Shown here piece by piece: positions 1 through 11,977 of a stretch of 64,000 nucleotides of DNA. The DNA lies in contig NC_092579.1 of assembly GCF_037975245.1 (NCBI RefSeq), positions 9,045,001-9,109,000 of the forward strand, written 5' to 3'. The translations under genes and the position numbers were made by a program. Every line of letters begins with the position of its first letter. Within the stretch, counting starts at the first letter, position 1. The notes beneath the pieces are model-generated. The model searched no databases. It had not been told where the DNA came from and saw only the letters and a program-made list of their open reading frames with translations. The stretch comes from Apostichopus japonicus (lineage: Eukaryota; Echinodermata; Holothuroidea; Aspidochirotida; Stichopodidae).

Positions 1-1087
1 AATACATTTTCAAGTGACCTGAACGAAGCAAATAGTAGTTTAGAGCACTGATCATTTGTTCGGGTTGTGGGGTCAGTTATCAGACCATTGGCTCTTAACG
101 ACAATCAATAACCGGGTCATGACCAATCGAGTTCACATGGGACTTAACAACAATCGAAATACCATGGCACGAAGGTCGAATTGAATCTGGTCGGGGTCAG
201 CCGGGCTGTGGGCGATGGACTTAAAAGATATTATGCTCAAGGGGCCTTCCCCTCAAATCGCACACTTATATGTACGTTTGAGGAGAAATATCATCAAATC
301 ATTCTTCCTAACATCATATTGTCGAAAATTAGGTTTGCTTTGTTTTCAACAGTTTTTAGTTTATTCCCCAAAGTAAACAAACATAATATTGTAAAATGAT
401 TGGGAATAAAGAATTTTAGAAAACACATTTTTTACAAAAAGGATGACTTGAGGTATAATTTTAGTCTTGATAGGTCAGATTAAGAGAAGAAAATTAAGAT
501 AAAAGTTCAAACCAATTTCGGTTTTCACGATATTTCAAAATTTGCTTAATGTCTACAATGTTCCTTTAAGGCTAAATTTGATGATGAAATCGGCTCCTTG
601 TGAAGACCTTAATGTTAATGTTAATCCAGTATTTTATGAATTCTAATAACTCATACAACAAATATACTTGTAACTTCATATGAACAACGGAATACCCTTA
701 GATGTCATTCAACGTCATATGGCCTAAGTGGACAAACGTGTAGCAAACATGGAAACTATGGCCGAAGGGACACACAAGTTTTGTGTTGCATCTAAGAAGT
801 TGACACTAAAATATGTTTGTTTCCTAGCAGTTTTGTATTGAAGAGTTTTACATGTTCAATGGGTCTTGAGTTTCGCATTACATAATGGCCTCAGTGTTAT
901 TTCTCAAAAATCAAAAATCAAAACAAAGTATCAAGGAAATACAGCTGCCTCGACCGATAGCAGTTTTTGCCTCTTATTTCGGACATGTTTGTTCCCGTAA
1001 TGTCACCATCTCATATGTATTTGCTTATGCAATAAAAAAGACGCTAACATAAATTAACATCATAGTTCCTTTTCTTTGGTACTTTAG
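1..1087. other. Sequence upstream of the first visible kinase exon; no gene supported
   Basis: AT-rich sequence with only short open frames. It probably holds introns, and possibly unrecognised ectodomain exons, of the receptor kinase that follows, because the first exon I can phase (1088-1132, tentative) already looks like the end of an Ig-type domain and no signal peptide is visible. An open stretch at 181-399 contains no recognisable domain and I do not call it. Confidence 0.4.
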
Positions 1088-1132
1088 ACTGTTACATGGA
1101 AACAAGAGATGCTATTTTTTGTGCGGCACAGA
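1088..1132 (+). CDS. Tentative exon, end of an Ig-like domain of the kinase receptor
   Basis: The exon is bounded by TTTAG and GTAAGT. Read in the phase demanded by the next exon it gives [14 protein letters not shown], which resembles the 'D.x.Y.C.A' F-strand of Ig domains. Only the phase match and this short motif support it. Confidence 0.4.
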
Positions 1133-4100
1133 GTAAGTATAACTACCATTTCCTAATCTATATTCTCACCCTGGTTCACCAACGGAAATGTACGAGTGAC
1201 TCAAGGCTTTAGATTCCATTTGTTAATTTTGAGAAGATAATTCTCGAATAATGACTACATTATATTTTGAAATTAAACATGGTTTAATGAATAATACGTA
1301 TTATTTTGTTATGGCATGTGGAATATGTTTAGGTAGTTAATTGGCATCAATACTAAGTATAATTTGTCTTTTTTTTTCAATTAAAATGAGATCATATTGA
1401 CAAATATCTAAATTTATTTACTGTAATATTTTATGAACAAGCCACTAGTTATTCCGCTGGTGAAACAGAGTGTATATAATATATTAGAATCAGATCTTTA
1501 GGAACGGCTTTATTAATGATCTAAACAAATGATTTCGTTTTTGACATTTCCTCAATACAATTCTTAAATACCTCAGTTTACAAGAACGGCATTTTATCCT
1601 GTGAATCCACAAACTTTGCAGAACTGTTATAAATAACTTCAATTGAATCGTTGATGACTGCGGTATGTATGTTCAATACAACTTCAATACTAAGGTTTCA
1701 TTACATGCTTGAAATGTTGGGAAAGTTCAATGCTTTAGACAAAAATCGTCTTGGAATTTCCAAGACTAATATGTTCTCAATAATGACTTTCTTCACAGGC
1801 GTTGTGCGATGTGGCATGCCAATACATGTTCTGCTTAAACGTGTTGAATATAGCTCCGAAAACAATATTGTTATGATGTTCAGCTGGTGTCCGCCAATAC
1901 AAGTCAACCAAATGAGGTCGCTATCGCAATATCAAGTACAGCTTCATACTATTGACGGAGGTTTGTTATTGAATGATAGCATTCAACACGAATCCGATGT
2001 AAGTGTTAGCATAGAAGCCTGAGCATGCACTCAAGTAACAGCAGTTGGTTCCATATCGCGAGTCACGCAAAAGATATTTATTATAATCTATTTTGTACGA
2101 CAAAACTGTAAGACATTGAGAACATTGACAAGTACAAGTAAAAATTGACTGAATATTTCATTCCTTGAGTTGTATACACGAAAGGAATTGTCTGTATGTA
2201 CTACATCAATTCATTTTTGCAATCGATTTTTCTAGATAAATACCCAAAAAAAAAAGACATTGGGAAAGTATAACATGATTATAACCTATTATGACATTTT
2301 AACGAAATTGAATACGAAATTTGGCATTTATATAATGTCATTGTTTCTGCGCAGAACGAAACTTACTATTGGAGAGCCACTAGCCCAGAAATTCAAGAAG
2401 GCAACCAATACAAACTAACGGTTAGATTATGATATTATTGTTTATCGATATCTTGAAAGTACCTACATGTCAGTCCCGAATGTATTTAGGTATATCGGTC
2501 CAATCAAACGTTTCGTCGACTTAAACAACGAAGGGAACTGTGTAAAGAATTGGTTCTAAGAGATCTTAAGGATTGGCATTGGTTGATATCAAAAGTCATC
2601 CACACATGGTTATATATAGCAGGGTTATTACGTAACAGACTGATAAATCTAACAGTACATTGTGTTATCTGCAGGAAAGAGTGGTGCCGTCCGATCTGAG
2701 GGGAAGGAAAACTATTTCCGCTGTATATGACGATCAAGTTAATCAAGGATGGTCAAATTTAACACCAGTAGCGGATGATAATCTCAAAGTTGGTTGCACC
2801 TTCCTCCCCACCAATCCCCCCTCCCCCTTCCCATTTTACTCCTCCGTCGCCTATTAAATTACTTCCCTTGGATTTTCTTTTTGAAACCATGTCTACATGT
2901 TCCTCTAAGAGCAGTAGCACTGAACGCCAACGGGCAATACATATGAATATAATATATCATATAAATTAATGGTGAGTAGAGGGTTTCGTTGTCTGTGGGG
3001 ATTTGTTTGATATTGTAGAGTTGGTTTAGTCTTGTTTTTAAGGGTTCCGATTGTACGGAACACGTAAACAGCGAAACTTACTGACAATAATGTTAGTAGT
3101 ACGTTTATGTATGTGTTAATGTCTTAGAAATTAGCATCATGTTGAAATAAGAAAAGAATAAGCAACGAGAAATTGATCATCGTAAATAGCAAATAAAAGC
3201 TCTATGTGAATTTTTGCTTTCAATCTTTGGGAATTTTATTGATACTAGAGTGCACATGTAAATAATTAATTATCAGACGTTAATGAGAAGCTTGTGTAGT
3301 GTACTGTATATTTTCTTGTGGTTTTGTCTTATCACAACTGACATATTCTAATTTTAGATCGTTCCATACCTCTCGGATTCATATGGAGATGATCCCGGAA
3401 GACTTTTTACACAATCGTTTGCGGCCATATTTTTTGAAGAAGGTACATTAAGCATAGATTGCGAATATTGTGTTATTCATTTTTATTATTAAAAACTAGT
3501 AATAATAATGCTACAAGAAAATACTATTTATTTTGGTATTCATTTTCCTTATGTTTGGTAGTCATAGCAATTCACCTTTTACTTGTTTTTCAAATTATTG
3601 TATTACACACGTTTTGGGAGATTCCCTTACCGTTTCCCTAGATTCGATATTCATGTTCTTTTATATTTGGCAATCATTATCGCAATTAAAACTATACCTT
3701 TTATTACTCCTAACTTTCAGAGAAAACAGTCGATCCAGAATGTGGCGTGACATCAACCGTTTCATTAAATAGAAACAATGATGCTGCACGGCCGAAAGAT
3801 CCGCCACCCGGTCAGCCTCCGAACTTACCTCCGCATTCACCGACTGCGAGCTTCCCTACCACCGTTATTGCTGTGGTGCTACTTGTTGGTCTAGTAGTAG
3901 TTGTGATAATATGTACTGTATGTATCCTGTGGACTAGAATCCGAAGACGAGAGACTAACGATCGTCTGGAAAAGCTCCATCTTGAACAAATGAAACAAGA
4001 GAAAGCCATAGGTAACCATCCAACCAGTGGCAACTGATGTCAGAAGCAAGGAATCTTTATCATAATGAAAATGTATTAATTTATCTTCACTAATTTAAAT

Positions 4101-4399
4101 GAAAAAATAATACTAATAATGTACAAAGTATTAGGTAATTACGTACAAGCTAATCCTAAATTACTTAACGGTTATTTCACGTTTCTATGTTTGATTTACA
4201 GAAAAGACCCGAGAGATTGATCCGATATTGAAAGATAAAGAAATTAGCCACGACCATGTCATAATCGAGCAAAAGCTAGGAGAAGGTGAATTCGGTTTGG
4301 TGCATTTGGGCAAGGTCACCGGCATGAAGAATAAAGTTGATGATGTTGTAGTCGCCATCAAGACAACGAAAGGTACCAAAAATTGTATTTTCTGTTCAC

Positions 4400-4494
<95 letters not shown>

Positions 4495-4536
4495 TATGTA
4501 TATATATATATAGGTATGTATATATATATATATAGG

Positions 4537-4575
<39 letters not shown>

Positions 4576-7500
4576 ACATATACCTACCACTGGCAATAGA
4601 ATAGAAACAATAACAATTACTCTTGAAAGACTTTTAAGTGAAGTATTTCTTTTCTTAATTATACGAACTCAGATTACAATTACAGAAACAATCGAAAGGA
4701 ACGCAAAACAATACTATTGCTCTTTCATTTCGTACTTATTGATATTGTTGCTGTTATGATTAAGACGACAGAAAGAATTTAATATCGAAAAATATTTCAT
4801 GCATATTTGAAGTATTGACGCTACTGCCGAAATTTTCTTGGCGATTGTTCACATTCATTTGTTTAAACACTCTTACAGTCGGAGCATTTGATGACGTGAA
4901 GGAGGACCTGTTGAATGAAATGAAACTCATCGCAGAGCTTGGCGACCATGTCAACATCCTCTGTCTTCTTGCTTGCTGTTCAATGAATGAACCGTTCTAC
5001 CTTATAACAGAATATATGAAGTATGGTGACTTGCTGGGTTTCTTACGGGAGTGCAGAAGGGTAAACTCCAGTGTGCACCAGTCATGTAATCTAAACAAGT
5101 TTGAGTAAACTCATGGAAATCTGATTTTGTAGTAACATGATCGTAGACTTGGATTCAACATATTTTGAACGTAAATATTGTATGTCATTTTGTTTTGTCT
5201 TATTCTTTGTCATCAATCTCATACAGACAGAAAACTCAGAGAAAGACCAAATCTACTCAGTGAAGGAGAAACAACAGCTTATAATTGCTCGCGACATTGC
5301 TAATGGGATGGTAAGGTGTTTAAAAGCATTTCACTCGAGTGTAGTTTAAGTGCCCGTATGCATAGGGCTACCATAGTTACCATATATCTACCACAAGTAT
5401 ATATATATATATATAAATATATATATATATAGCGAAATAGCTACAATAGCGTAACGTGGTAATACTTGTTGCAACTATTGTAGCCCACGTTATACAACTT
5501 TTCCCGCCGAGCTTGTGAGGCTCACATGTTGTTATCAATCATGTTATGCGTCAACAACGATGCGTGGAGTACTACAAATCGGTTTATTTGTTTAGGTAAG
5601 CGTGTCGTAAAAGAACATTGATGTCTGCGAACTTTACTTTAGCCGTGGGGTAATGTATTTTCGTTGCAAAAACGAGACATTACCGATTAATCGTATTTTA
5701 TGATAACCCTACTATTTTAATTTATGTTTGCTATCACCAAAATGCACATGGCTTAATCAGTTTGTACTGTGAAGAAAAGACAACGTTAATCGGTATAAAC
5801 TGAAGTGTGTTATAACACCGTAACACGTGTTAGACCTATCAGCAGATGCTACTGTGGGAAAAATTACTAACGGACTAATTTATTACTCAAAGGTTGTTTC
5901 AAGTAATGACTGGTTGGAGACTAAACAAATGTCCCTATGTTTGACTATTAAGTATACCTTGTTATTAAAGATGGTTTTTGCAGTAAAGTGTCCTCCACTT
6001 AAAATGTGGACGAAATTATTGGCGAAACCTTTAGAGTAGTCTGGTTAGTCCAGTCAATCATTATGCATAGCATTGTGTGTTTACTCTTTTCTGTTTGTAA
6101 GTCCTCAGTAGCAACTGGTCACAAATGTAACACATATTAAGTTTTAACTGATTAAAGGGTAATCACCTTTACCAGTTTTAAGCTGATAAAGCCGTGAGAA
6201 TCGGGTGTTGCTGTACAATGTGAACAATATGCAGACAAAGTGACATGACTTGTTCTTACTTGTTTTTTCTTTAATTCTGACAGAGCCACATACAAGAAAA
6301 ACGTTTCTATCACGGCGATCTGGCAGCTCGTAACGTACTTGTTGGTGAAGGACTGACGATAAAAATAGCGGATTTTGGACTCGCCGATGACATTTACACG
6401 AGAGGATATAAAAGGAGAGCTACCGAACAGAAAATACCGGTGAAATGGTGCAGTCTGGAAACGATCCTGAATGGAATATGTAGCTCAGAAGGAGACTCGT
6501 ATGTAACCAAATATAATTCCTTTGTATAAAAAACGTCTTTCATTGGTAAAATATTTCAATATATGAGAGAACTTCTCATGATATTATGAACAAGATATGT
6601 CAAAATTTGTAAAATATGAAAATTAAAATTATGAACGATGTGATTAAAGAAATTATGAAACTGATGAATAAGAAGGAAATATAATGAGTTTTCTGAAGTC
6701 AGCTTCTTATTTGACGCAATCATTACAAGCTTGACAATATTTCGTCAGCAGTTATAAACTATTGAACATAGAAATCCTAATTCACATGCTATTGTCAAAC
6801 TTATTGAATTTGTAATAGGTCTATGATTTCGTCGTTTATTTTGTTTATCTTAGATGGTCCTTTGGAGTACTGCTGTATGAAATTTTCACACTCGGTGGAA
6901 CTCCTTATCCTGGTATCGCACCGCGGTTATTAGTCAGTCGACTGAAAAACGGCTACCGCATGGACCAACCGGGAAGTTGTCCTGATGACATGTAAGTATA
7001 CAGAATCAGTTCTAGTAAGAGAATCCATATCTCCCTCCTTGACCTAATTGGTTAGAACGTGTGGTATAAACAAACGTTTACATGCCATTTTTTGACCGTA
7101 ATTATGTCAAGAATATAAGTTTTTAAGTTTACTATGATCGACGGGTTCTGCGAATCTTACGCAAACTATGGTTTATTTTGAAACAGCCTGTTGACATCGC
7201 AGTCACCAGAGCGTATAACACTATATTATCATTCAACAGCATGAGTACGGGAAAAGTTGGAATAGTGATGCGAGTACGCGTACGAGTGCAAGAACCTAGA
7301 AGCGTGAGAACGAGTACTTAAAGTTGTATTAGTATATATCTATACTAGATCCCCTAATGAGTAGGGATAACAATCCGAAAAAAGACGAATACTATGCTAT
7401 AGAATGCGAGGACGAGTCAGTTACTACATTACGTGTCACCATTCTCACATGTGAAACGTAGATGGCTCGCATCTTTTTTATTATAATATAGTATGGCCAT

Positions 7501-8473
7501 GACGTTTCGCCAAAATTTGGTGGTAATTATAAAATAATTATTACTCATAGTACTTTCATTCTCATGAAACATTCCGTATCCTATAACTTGCAGTTACGAT
7601 TTAATGAAACGGTGTTGGCAGGAAGCACCACACAGCAGGCCAAGATTTCAACACATGTTTGAAGAAATAGGAGACATGTTAATGAAGAGATCCGATTACG
7701 TCGAATTCGACGGTGAAGATTTCCTTCAGGTAAATACCACGATCCGATCATAATTGCGGGATTTGTCGTCAATTTGTTCAGTCAAAAACCTGCCATCTAA
7801 AGGACTGCACGTTCGACTCCTACCTAGATCATTACTTTGTGTACTTGGGCAAGGTGTACACTATTCATAACCTCTCTCTACCAAGGCGTATATCTATGGT
7901 GGAGGAGTATAATTTGTAATATATTTGCGTGCGTCGCTTGGTAAGTACCCAGGGTGCAAGTAGATGTGGAGCTCTTTTAATTGTGCGCACTAAGGTGTAC
8001 AGATGTATGACTTTGACCAGGGGTTACCTTATTTATAGTTATTCCCCAGCTTTAAATTTTATTAAACCATGCTCTCGATATGATTATTGGAAATAAGTGA
8101 CGCCGGTATATACATATAATTTGAGAAGTGAAGAATATCACAAACTGCTTCATACTGCTATTATTATTATGTTTTGATTTTGTAAAATGTGAATGATACA
8201 TGATCTAACACTGGAAGGCAAAAAACAATCACCGACTTGACGTGTTTAATGTCACTTTGCATTTAGAGGTAATATTGTAATTTGCATTTTCTCTCTTGTT
8301 TTTAGAACGAAGAATTACTGGAACTAGAGAGGAGAGGTTCAACGTCGCTTAAAGACTACCACATTTCAAAATTGGCTCCCATTCTTGACGAAGATAGTCA
8401 AGTTGATTTTGATGAGCTGCAGGTTGCTGTTAAGAATCCTTTGACAAACAAAGAAGACACAACATCCATGTGA
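1088..8473 (+). CDS. Receptor tyrosine kinase, Ig/FN3-like ectodomain, single TM, 5' end missing
   Basis: A single-pass cell-surface receptor that would phosphorylate tyrosines after ligand binding. Visible exons: 1088-1132 (tentative), 1799-1998, 2355-2420, 2675-2788, 3358-3442, 3721-4011, 4202-4372, 4879-5060, 5227-5310, 6284-6498, 6854-6991, 7594-7729, 8306-8473; all junction phases match. Order: FN3-like ectodomain (FSWCPP, YYWRA), Pro-rich stalk, about 25-residue membrane helix, basic stop-transfer, Gly loop [13 protein letters not shown] lysine, alpha-C glutamate (LNEMKLI), short kinase insert, catalytic [21 protein letters not shown] in place of the usual WMAPE, DSWSFG, and a 55-residue tail ending at TGA 8471-8473. 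The layout is known from FGFR/Tie/VEGFR-type kinases; I cannot place it in one subfamily. Odd: HRD is HGD. The N-terminus and signal peptide are not seen and probably lie upstream. The last four exons are duplicated at 54845-57021. Confidence 0.85.
1799..1998 (+). CDS. RTK exon, start of FN3-like domain
   Basis: The acceptor is TTCACAG and the donor GTAAGT; entry phase 1, exit phase 0. It encodes a segment with FSWCPP followed by a [10 protein letters not shown] strand, the hydrophobic/Pro pattern of FN3 strands B and C. The open frame continues upstream into the intron, so only the part after the acceptor is taken as coding. Confidence 0.7.
2355..2420 (+). CDS. RTK exon, FN3-like domain, middle
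   Basis: A 66-nt phase 0/0 exon, GCAG before and GTTAGA after. Its 22 codons include an N-E-T glycosylation sequon and YYWRA, typical of a late FN3 strand. Confidence 0.65.
2675..2788 (+). CDS. RTK ectodomain exon
   Basis: A 114-nt phase 0/0 exon after TGCAG. The donor at 2789 (GTTGGT) is preferred over the GT at 2793 because only it keeps phase 0 for the next exon. The peptide ([19 protein letters not shown]) is extracellular in character and has an N-L-T sequon. Confidence 0.65.
3358..3442 (+). CDS. RTK ectodomain exon, membrane-proximal
   Basis: An 85-nt exon, ATTTTAG before and GTACAT after, phase 0 to 1. It encodes [12 protein letters not shown] and FAAIFFEE and joins in phase to the membrane-segment exon. 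Confidence 0.65.
3721..4011 (+). CDS. RTK exon with stalk, transmembrane helix and juxtamembrane segment
   Basis: Phase 1/1 exon of 291 nt. It encodes a Pro-rich stalk ([15 protein letters not shown]), then a hydrophobic span of about 25 residues ([25 protein letters not shown]), then IRRRE as a stop-transfer signal and a Lys/Glu-rich juxtamembrane helix. It fixes the topology: FN3 part outside, kinase inside. Confidence 0.85.
4202..4372 (+). CDS. RTK exon with Gly-rich loop and VAIK lysine
   Basis: Phase 1/1 exon. It carries LGEGEFGLV (nucleotide-binding loop) and VVVAIKTTK (the lysine that anchors ATP phosphates). This N-lobe exon has no counterpart in the partial duplicate at 54.8-57.0 kb. 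Confidence 0.9.
4405..4566. repeat. (TA)n microsatellite in a kinase intron
   Basis: Roughly 160 bp of AT dinucleotides, interrupted by AGGTATG units near 4493-4540. It lies 33 bp past a splice donor. All long open frames across it are tyrosine/isoleucine artefacts. Confidence 0.95.
4879..5060 (+). CDS. RTK exon with alpha-C helix and hinge
   Basis: Phase 1/0 exon. Contains the alpha-C glutamate in [11 protein letters not shown], then [13 protein letters not shown] (the HxNIxxLLG region of RTKs) and the hinge [16 protein letters not shown]. Confidence 0.9.
5227..5310 (+). CDS. RTK exon with short kinase insert and alpha-E start
   Basis: An 84-nt phase 0/0 exon. The first part ([15 protein letters not shown]) is a short kinase insert; [12 protein letters not shown] is the start of helix alpha-E. 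An alternative CAG lies 3 nt downstream, so the exact first codon may be 5230. Confidence 0.8.
6284..6498 (+). CDS. RTK exon with catalytic loop and activation loop
   Basis: A 215-nt exon. [12 protein letters not shown] is the catalytic loop with catalytic Asp and Asn retained but Arg of HRD replaced by Gly. [10 protein letters not shown] is the Mg-binding DFG and activation loop with one tyrosine followed by [13 protein letters not shown] replaces the usual APE region. Confidence 0.9.
6854..6991 (+). CDS. RTK exon, C-lobe helices F-G
   Basis: Phase 2/2 exon with [20 protein letters not shown], the subdomain IX signature of tyrosine kinases, and [15 protein letters not shown], subdomain X. 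Confidence 0.9.
7594..7729 (+). CDS. RTK exon, subdomain XI
   Basis: Phase 2/0 exon with [16 protein letters not shown], the conserved CW(x)6RP motif that closes tyrosine kinase domains. Confidence 0.9.
7785..7990 (+). repeat. tRNA-derived SINE with 'TTGGGCAAGG' central domain, in a kinase intron
   Basis: A B-box-like GTTCGACTCC at about 7811 is followed by TGTGTACTTGGGCAAGGTG and ACCTCTCTCTACC, an arrangement I know from many invertebrate tRNA-SINEs. The same insertion is present in the duplicated intron (56365-56560), so it predates the duplication. Confidence 0.6.
8306..8473 (+). CDS. RTK last exon, cytoplasmic tail
   Basis: A 56-codon phase 0 exon after TTTTTAG, encoding [11 protein letters not shown]..., an acidic tail ending at TGA. 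By my count its duplicate at 56854-57021 differs at about 16 of 168 positions, many of them amino-acid changing, against about 9 of 215 in the catalytic-loop exon. Confidence 0.85.
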   Translation, partial: NEELLELERRGSTSLKDYHISKLAPILDEDSQVDFDELQVAVKNPLTNKEDTTSM

Positions 8474-10058
8474 TTTTACACACAAAAAATTCATGGACAT
8501 AGAAGGTATAGACGCCATCGTGTGATGATTTTATTAAAAGTAGACGCATAATTGTAAATTGTTAGAAATGGGAATAGATTCTAGAACTTGATTGATTATT
8601 CTTTCGAATGATTGCAGAATACATGCCTCGTGTTACAAATCAACTAAACCCTGGTTTGCAATGTTGGATAAGAAGCATTTTTTATTCGTAAAGAATATCA
8701 ACTTCTTATCTGACACCACAAACAACTGAACGATCGACAATAGCTACACTACACAGAAGCTTGTTTATTATATTAGTCAAAATCCTACTCATGATAGGTT
8801 TTAGCAAGTGTGATCAAGTGCTGTTAATAGACTTTTATCAGAGTGATTGTTACTTAGAAGAGAACTCTTAAACTTTCTCGGACAAGAACTATAACCTTTA
8901 GGCCAAAAACCTAATAACCTCCATGTGGAATGTACCGCATCATAATATATGCTAAGAATTCATGAAAGCTCGCTTGGAGAATGGAATTGATATTAAAAAC
9001 CAACATAATCGATCTTCGGCAAGCTTCGAGACCTATATATGGAAACAAATTCCGACGTTTGGAAAAGTTCTGATGGTGCACCGGAATTTTTTTGGGTGAA
9101 CCACGTTTGTGTCGAGTTCAATAGTTTGCGGACGGCGCTATAGAGTAATGATGTAATGAGTAATGATTAAAATTTAAAAAGGAAAATCCGCTATACCATG
9201 TGCATGTCTCGCATATCAGTTTCAAATCATTAACTAATCTAGCTATAACGTTAGTCCTAACTTACCTTCACCGAAAAAGAAAACACGCAATTTTACGGCT
9301 AGTGTAAGTATTTTAGTTAGGAGAAAACACTTCTGGAACAAGTTTTTATTTCATTTATTTTGGAAGATTTGACAGTGATGGTTTGGTCCATATTCCATAC
9401 GTCCGTGCATGCGATAAACTGGTCACTTTCAGTACAGTATCTCATATCGTACTAAGGTTGGAAAATATGATAACTGCAACCATAGCTACAGTGTCTTTTA
9501 TTGTTTAGAACGCTAATATTTTCTGTTGAGTGTACTTAGCGGCGCAGAAGAATTGTGTTACCGTCTTAAAGAATTGACTAAACACCAATCACATGTCGTT
9601 ATGCAGTCTATAAAATAGATGATCCATTCATGTTCTTCAATATATCTGGTCTTCGGTAGGGACAACCAAATACGTAGGCTATAGCGCATACGATTCGAGT
9701 CATACTTTATAGACAAGAGTATGTCCGTTTGCTCCTTATTTACCACTAAGACTACTTCACTGTCATAGTGCATAAACACAAATTCTTGATTAAGATTATT
9801 TTAAGAACTAGCTAAATAGTCAATCGCTGGTATACTGTCCAAGTAAACGATTTTCAACGTTACGGCTGTCGAGTCGAGTCCCCTTCAGTCGGCTTTAGTC
9901 GTTTTGCTTGATAATTTTTTTTTAAATTTTGCTTTAATAACTTAAGTATTATATAAAAAAAATATCCCTCAGCAATGGGAATATCCAGCGTGACTACTTA
10001 AATTTCACATATCAATTAAAATGTCAAAAGTTTTGATAATTTCGGATGTTTTTATTTC
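8474..10058. other. 3' UTR / 3' flank of the kinase gene; no further gene
   Basis: AT-rich sequence without convincing coding frames. Most of it, up to about 9742, is part of the duplicated block, so transcript-end signals were probably copied too. No polyadenylation site could be fixed. Confidence 0.4.
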
Positions 10059-10460
10059 ATGTGATTAACATTTAGACGATATGTTTTGTAGGCGTTTGAA
10101 AGTTTTATTCTTGTATCAATCTTTGATTAGAATTATTGATGACTTAATTGGTCACTAGACTTCATTTGGGTAGAAAATGAGTAGAGTGTCTTGATGATGG
10201 GCTTTTTGTTTAAACCTTTTCGTAAGAATGATCCTAAATATGCGACCATACACATGCGACCATTCATGTGATTAACATTTAGACGGTATGTTTTGTAGGC
10301 GTTTGAAAGTTTTATTCTTGTATCAATCTTTGATTAGAATTATTGATGACTTAATTGGTCACTAGACTTCATTTGGGTAGAAAATGAGTAGAGTGTCTTG
10401 ATGATGGGCTTTTTGTTTAAACCTTTTCGTAAGAATGATCCTAAATATGCGACCATACAC
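10059..10460. repeat. Tandem duplication, 206-bp unit, two copies
   Basis: The segment beginning CATGTGATTAACATTTAGAC at 10059 starts again at 10265. The copies are nearly identical through GCGACCATACACA, so the duplication is recent. Confidence 0.9.
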
Positions 10461-10610
10461 AACAAATCTGTATTATTTTGATGCTATGATGCCACACTCA
10501 GCTCAAATGCACGCAAACGCAGAGACTTGAGTTAACGTTAGAAACAAGCATTATTAAAAGCTACGTATTTACTTCTTATGTAATGTCGACTTCCAGACTT
10601 GTCACATATC

Positions 10611-10742
10611 ATCAATTCTTACTGTAATCTTAATAGCACATGCTACCGATTTATTATATTTATCATATTAATCAAGTTTTGACGGTGGTACAAATTTTTA
10701 AGTATTATAGTAGTTACTTTAATCTCTGTGTGAATCGGCTGA
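10611..10742. mobile_element. Half of a palindromic MITE (one arm only)
   Basis: TCTTACTGTAATCTTAATAG through CTCTGTGTGAATCGGCTGA matches one arm of the foldback MITE at 58244-58563 (the end is the reverse complement of TCAGCC.ATTCACACAGAG). The partner arm is not seen here. Confidence 0.55.
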
Positions 10743-11551
10743 GTCCTGTAAAAGGTTTAAATTGTTCACTATACTCGAATTGTAATTGATCTGTATGTTA
10801 TAATATGCTATAATATGATTTTCTTTTGATAGTGATCAAAACATCAAAATAAGTGTGTAGTGTTATTTGCGTATAACTATATTTCATTGCCACAGGTTTT
10901 AAATCAAGTTCAACAGAGGTGCCATATCTTTCATAGAGCATCTTAATACTCAGATTAATTTAGTATGACGGTGATAAATTTTCGTCTAGTGCCTTTTGAC
11001 TGTTAGTTTTAAGTACATTCCATGATATGTTTATTATCTATAAAATTCCTGTTTCGTTACCAGTAGCAAATAAATGAAATACAGCAAAAACACAGCTACT
11101 CTTTTACGGAATGATTTTTTTTTGTGTTTTTCAAAGTAAGAGGTGGCATAACCATAAACACTTCTTCCCTATACTTACTTTGGGTTGACACTTTCGTGTA
11201 AACATTTCAATTCAATCAATTAAAGCTTGTCGTACATTCTTATCCAGATTTGCGTCTGGTTTGTGTGTAATTGTGTATATGCGAATACAAAGTTATTACT
11301 TAATTCCCAAATATGGGAGCCATATATTACCAGACAAATTTAGATAAAAATGCTTAAAATAGCAAATAATTGCTCTTCGTATCAGTAGCAAAATATCGAA
11401 TGCTCTCTTCGTTCGAAGTTTATCATTAATCTATGAAAAACAATAAATGGTTTTGTGAAAACAACACATGCATGATACGTAACTTAAACTATAATGAACC
11501 AGGTACAGAGCGTACAGAGAACAACTATAAATGAAGTTCTGTGTCTATACG

Positions 11552-11830
11552 CAGGCGCGCGTATCCAGGGGGTGTTGGGGGCGCACCCCCCCCCCGATAA
11601 AAAAAAGAGGAAAGAAAAAAAAAGACTAAAAAGAGGGGGGAAGGAGGGAGGAAGGAAGGGAAAAGAGAAAGAAGAAAGAGAGAATAAAGGAGAAAAGGAG
11701 GGAGTAGAAGATAAACGCCAAGACACGGGAGGAGAAAGAGGAACAGTCATAATTACAACGCTGATCCCTAATATATACACAGGGTAGCCAGTGACGGATC
11801 GAGGATTTCGGAAGGGGCGTGCGCCTCACC
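11552..11830. mobile_element. hAT-like MITE fragment, purine-rich core
   Basis: It begins CAGGCGCGCGTATCCAGGGG, has a C run, then about 120 bp of GGAGG/GAAAGA purine-rich sequence. The same unit recurs at 20674-20935 and, reversed, at 14600-14775. The open frames here on both strands are compositional artefacts. Confidence 0.6.
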
Positions 11831-11887
11831 TTACCCCTTACACCTAACTCCATTTTTGACGTTTCCAATTTCCTCTCTCACTAATGT

Positions 11888-11928
11888 ACACACACACACA
11901 CACACATACATACACACACACACACACT
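11888..11928. repeat. (CA)n microsatellite
   Basis: About 41 bp of CA dinucleotides with two CATA interruptions. Confidence 0.95.
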
Positions 11929-11977
11929 CCGCCAGCATGACTGCATAGGTTACGATTATCATCGAAACCCAAAACCA

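Larger units (their letters stand above)
5697..9742 (+). repeat. Source copy of a segmental duplication (paired with 54251-58625)
   Basis: From GATTTATGATAACCCTAC-like sequence near 5697 to ATGTCCGTTTGC near 9730, intron, exon and 3' flank recur in the same order at 54.25-58.63 kb. The left break is within an intron, so only the kinase C-lobe was copied. The second copy lacks about 220 bp corresponding to 8790-9008 and has insertions near 57905 and 58244. Confidence 0.85.

Noticed and set aside
181-399. Possible Ig-domain exon of the kinase receptor
   Set aside because: TLICTFEE resembles an Ig B strand, but there is no Trp at the expected distance and no splice sites that fit the phase.
1701-1907. 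Reverse-strand frame over the FN3 exon
   Set aside because: Shadow of the + strand exon at 1799-1998.
4358-4759. Several overlapping frames in the kinase intron
   Set aside because: TA microsatellite artefacts; only the part before the donor at 4373 is coding.
11484-11868. Frames on both strands rich in Lys/Glu/Gly or Ser/Phe/Pro
   Set aside because: Caused by purine-rich MITE sequence; the same sequence recurs elsewhere.
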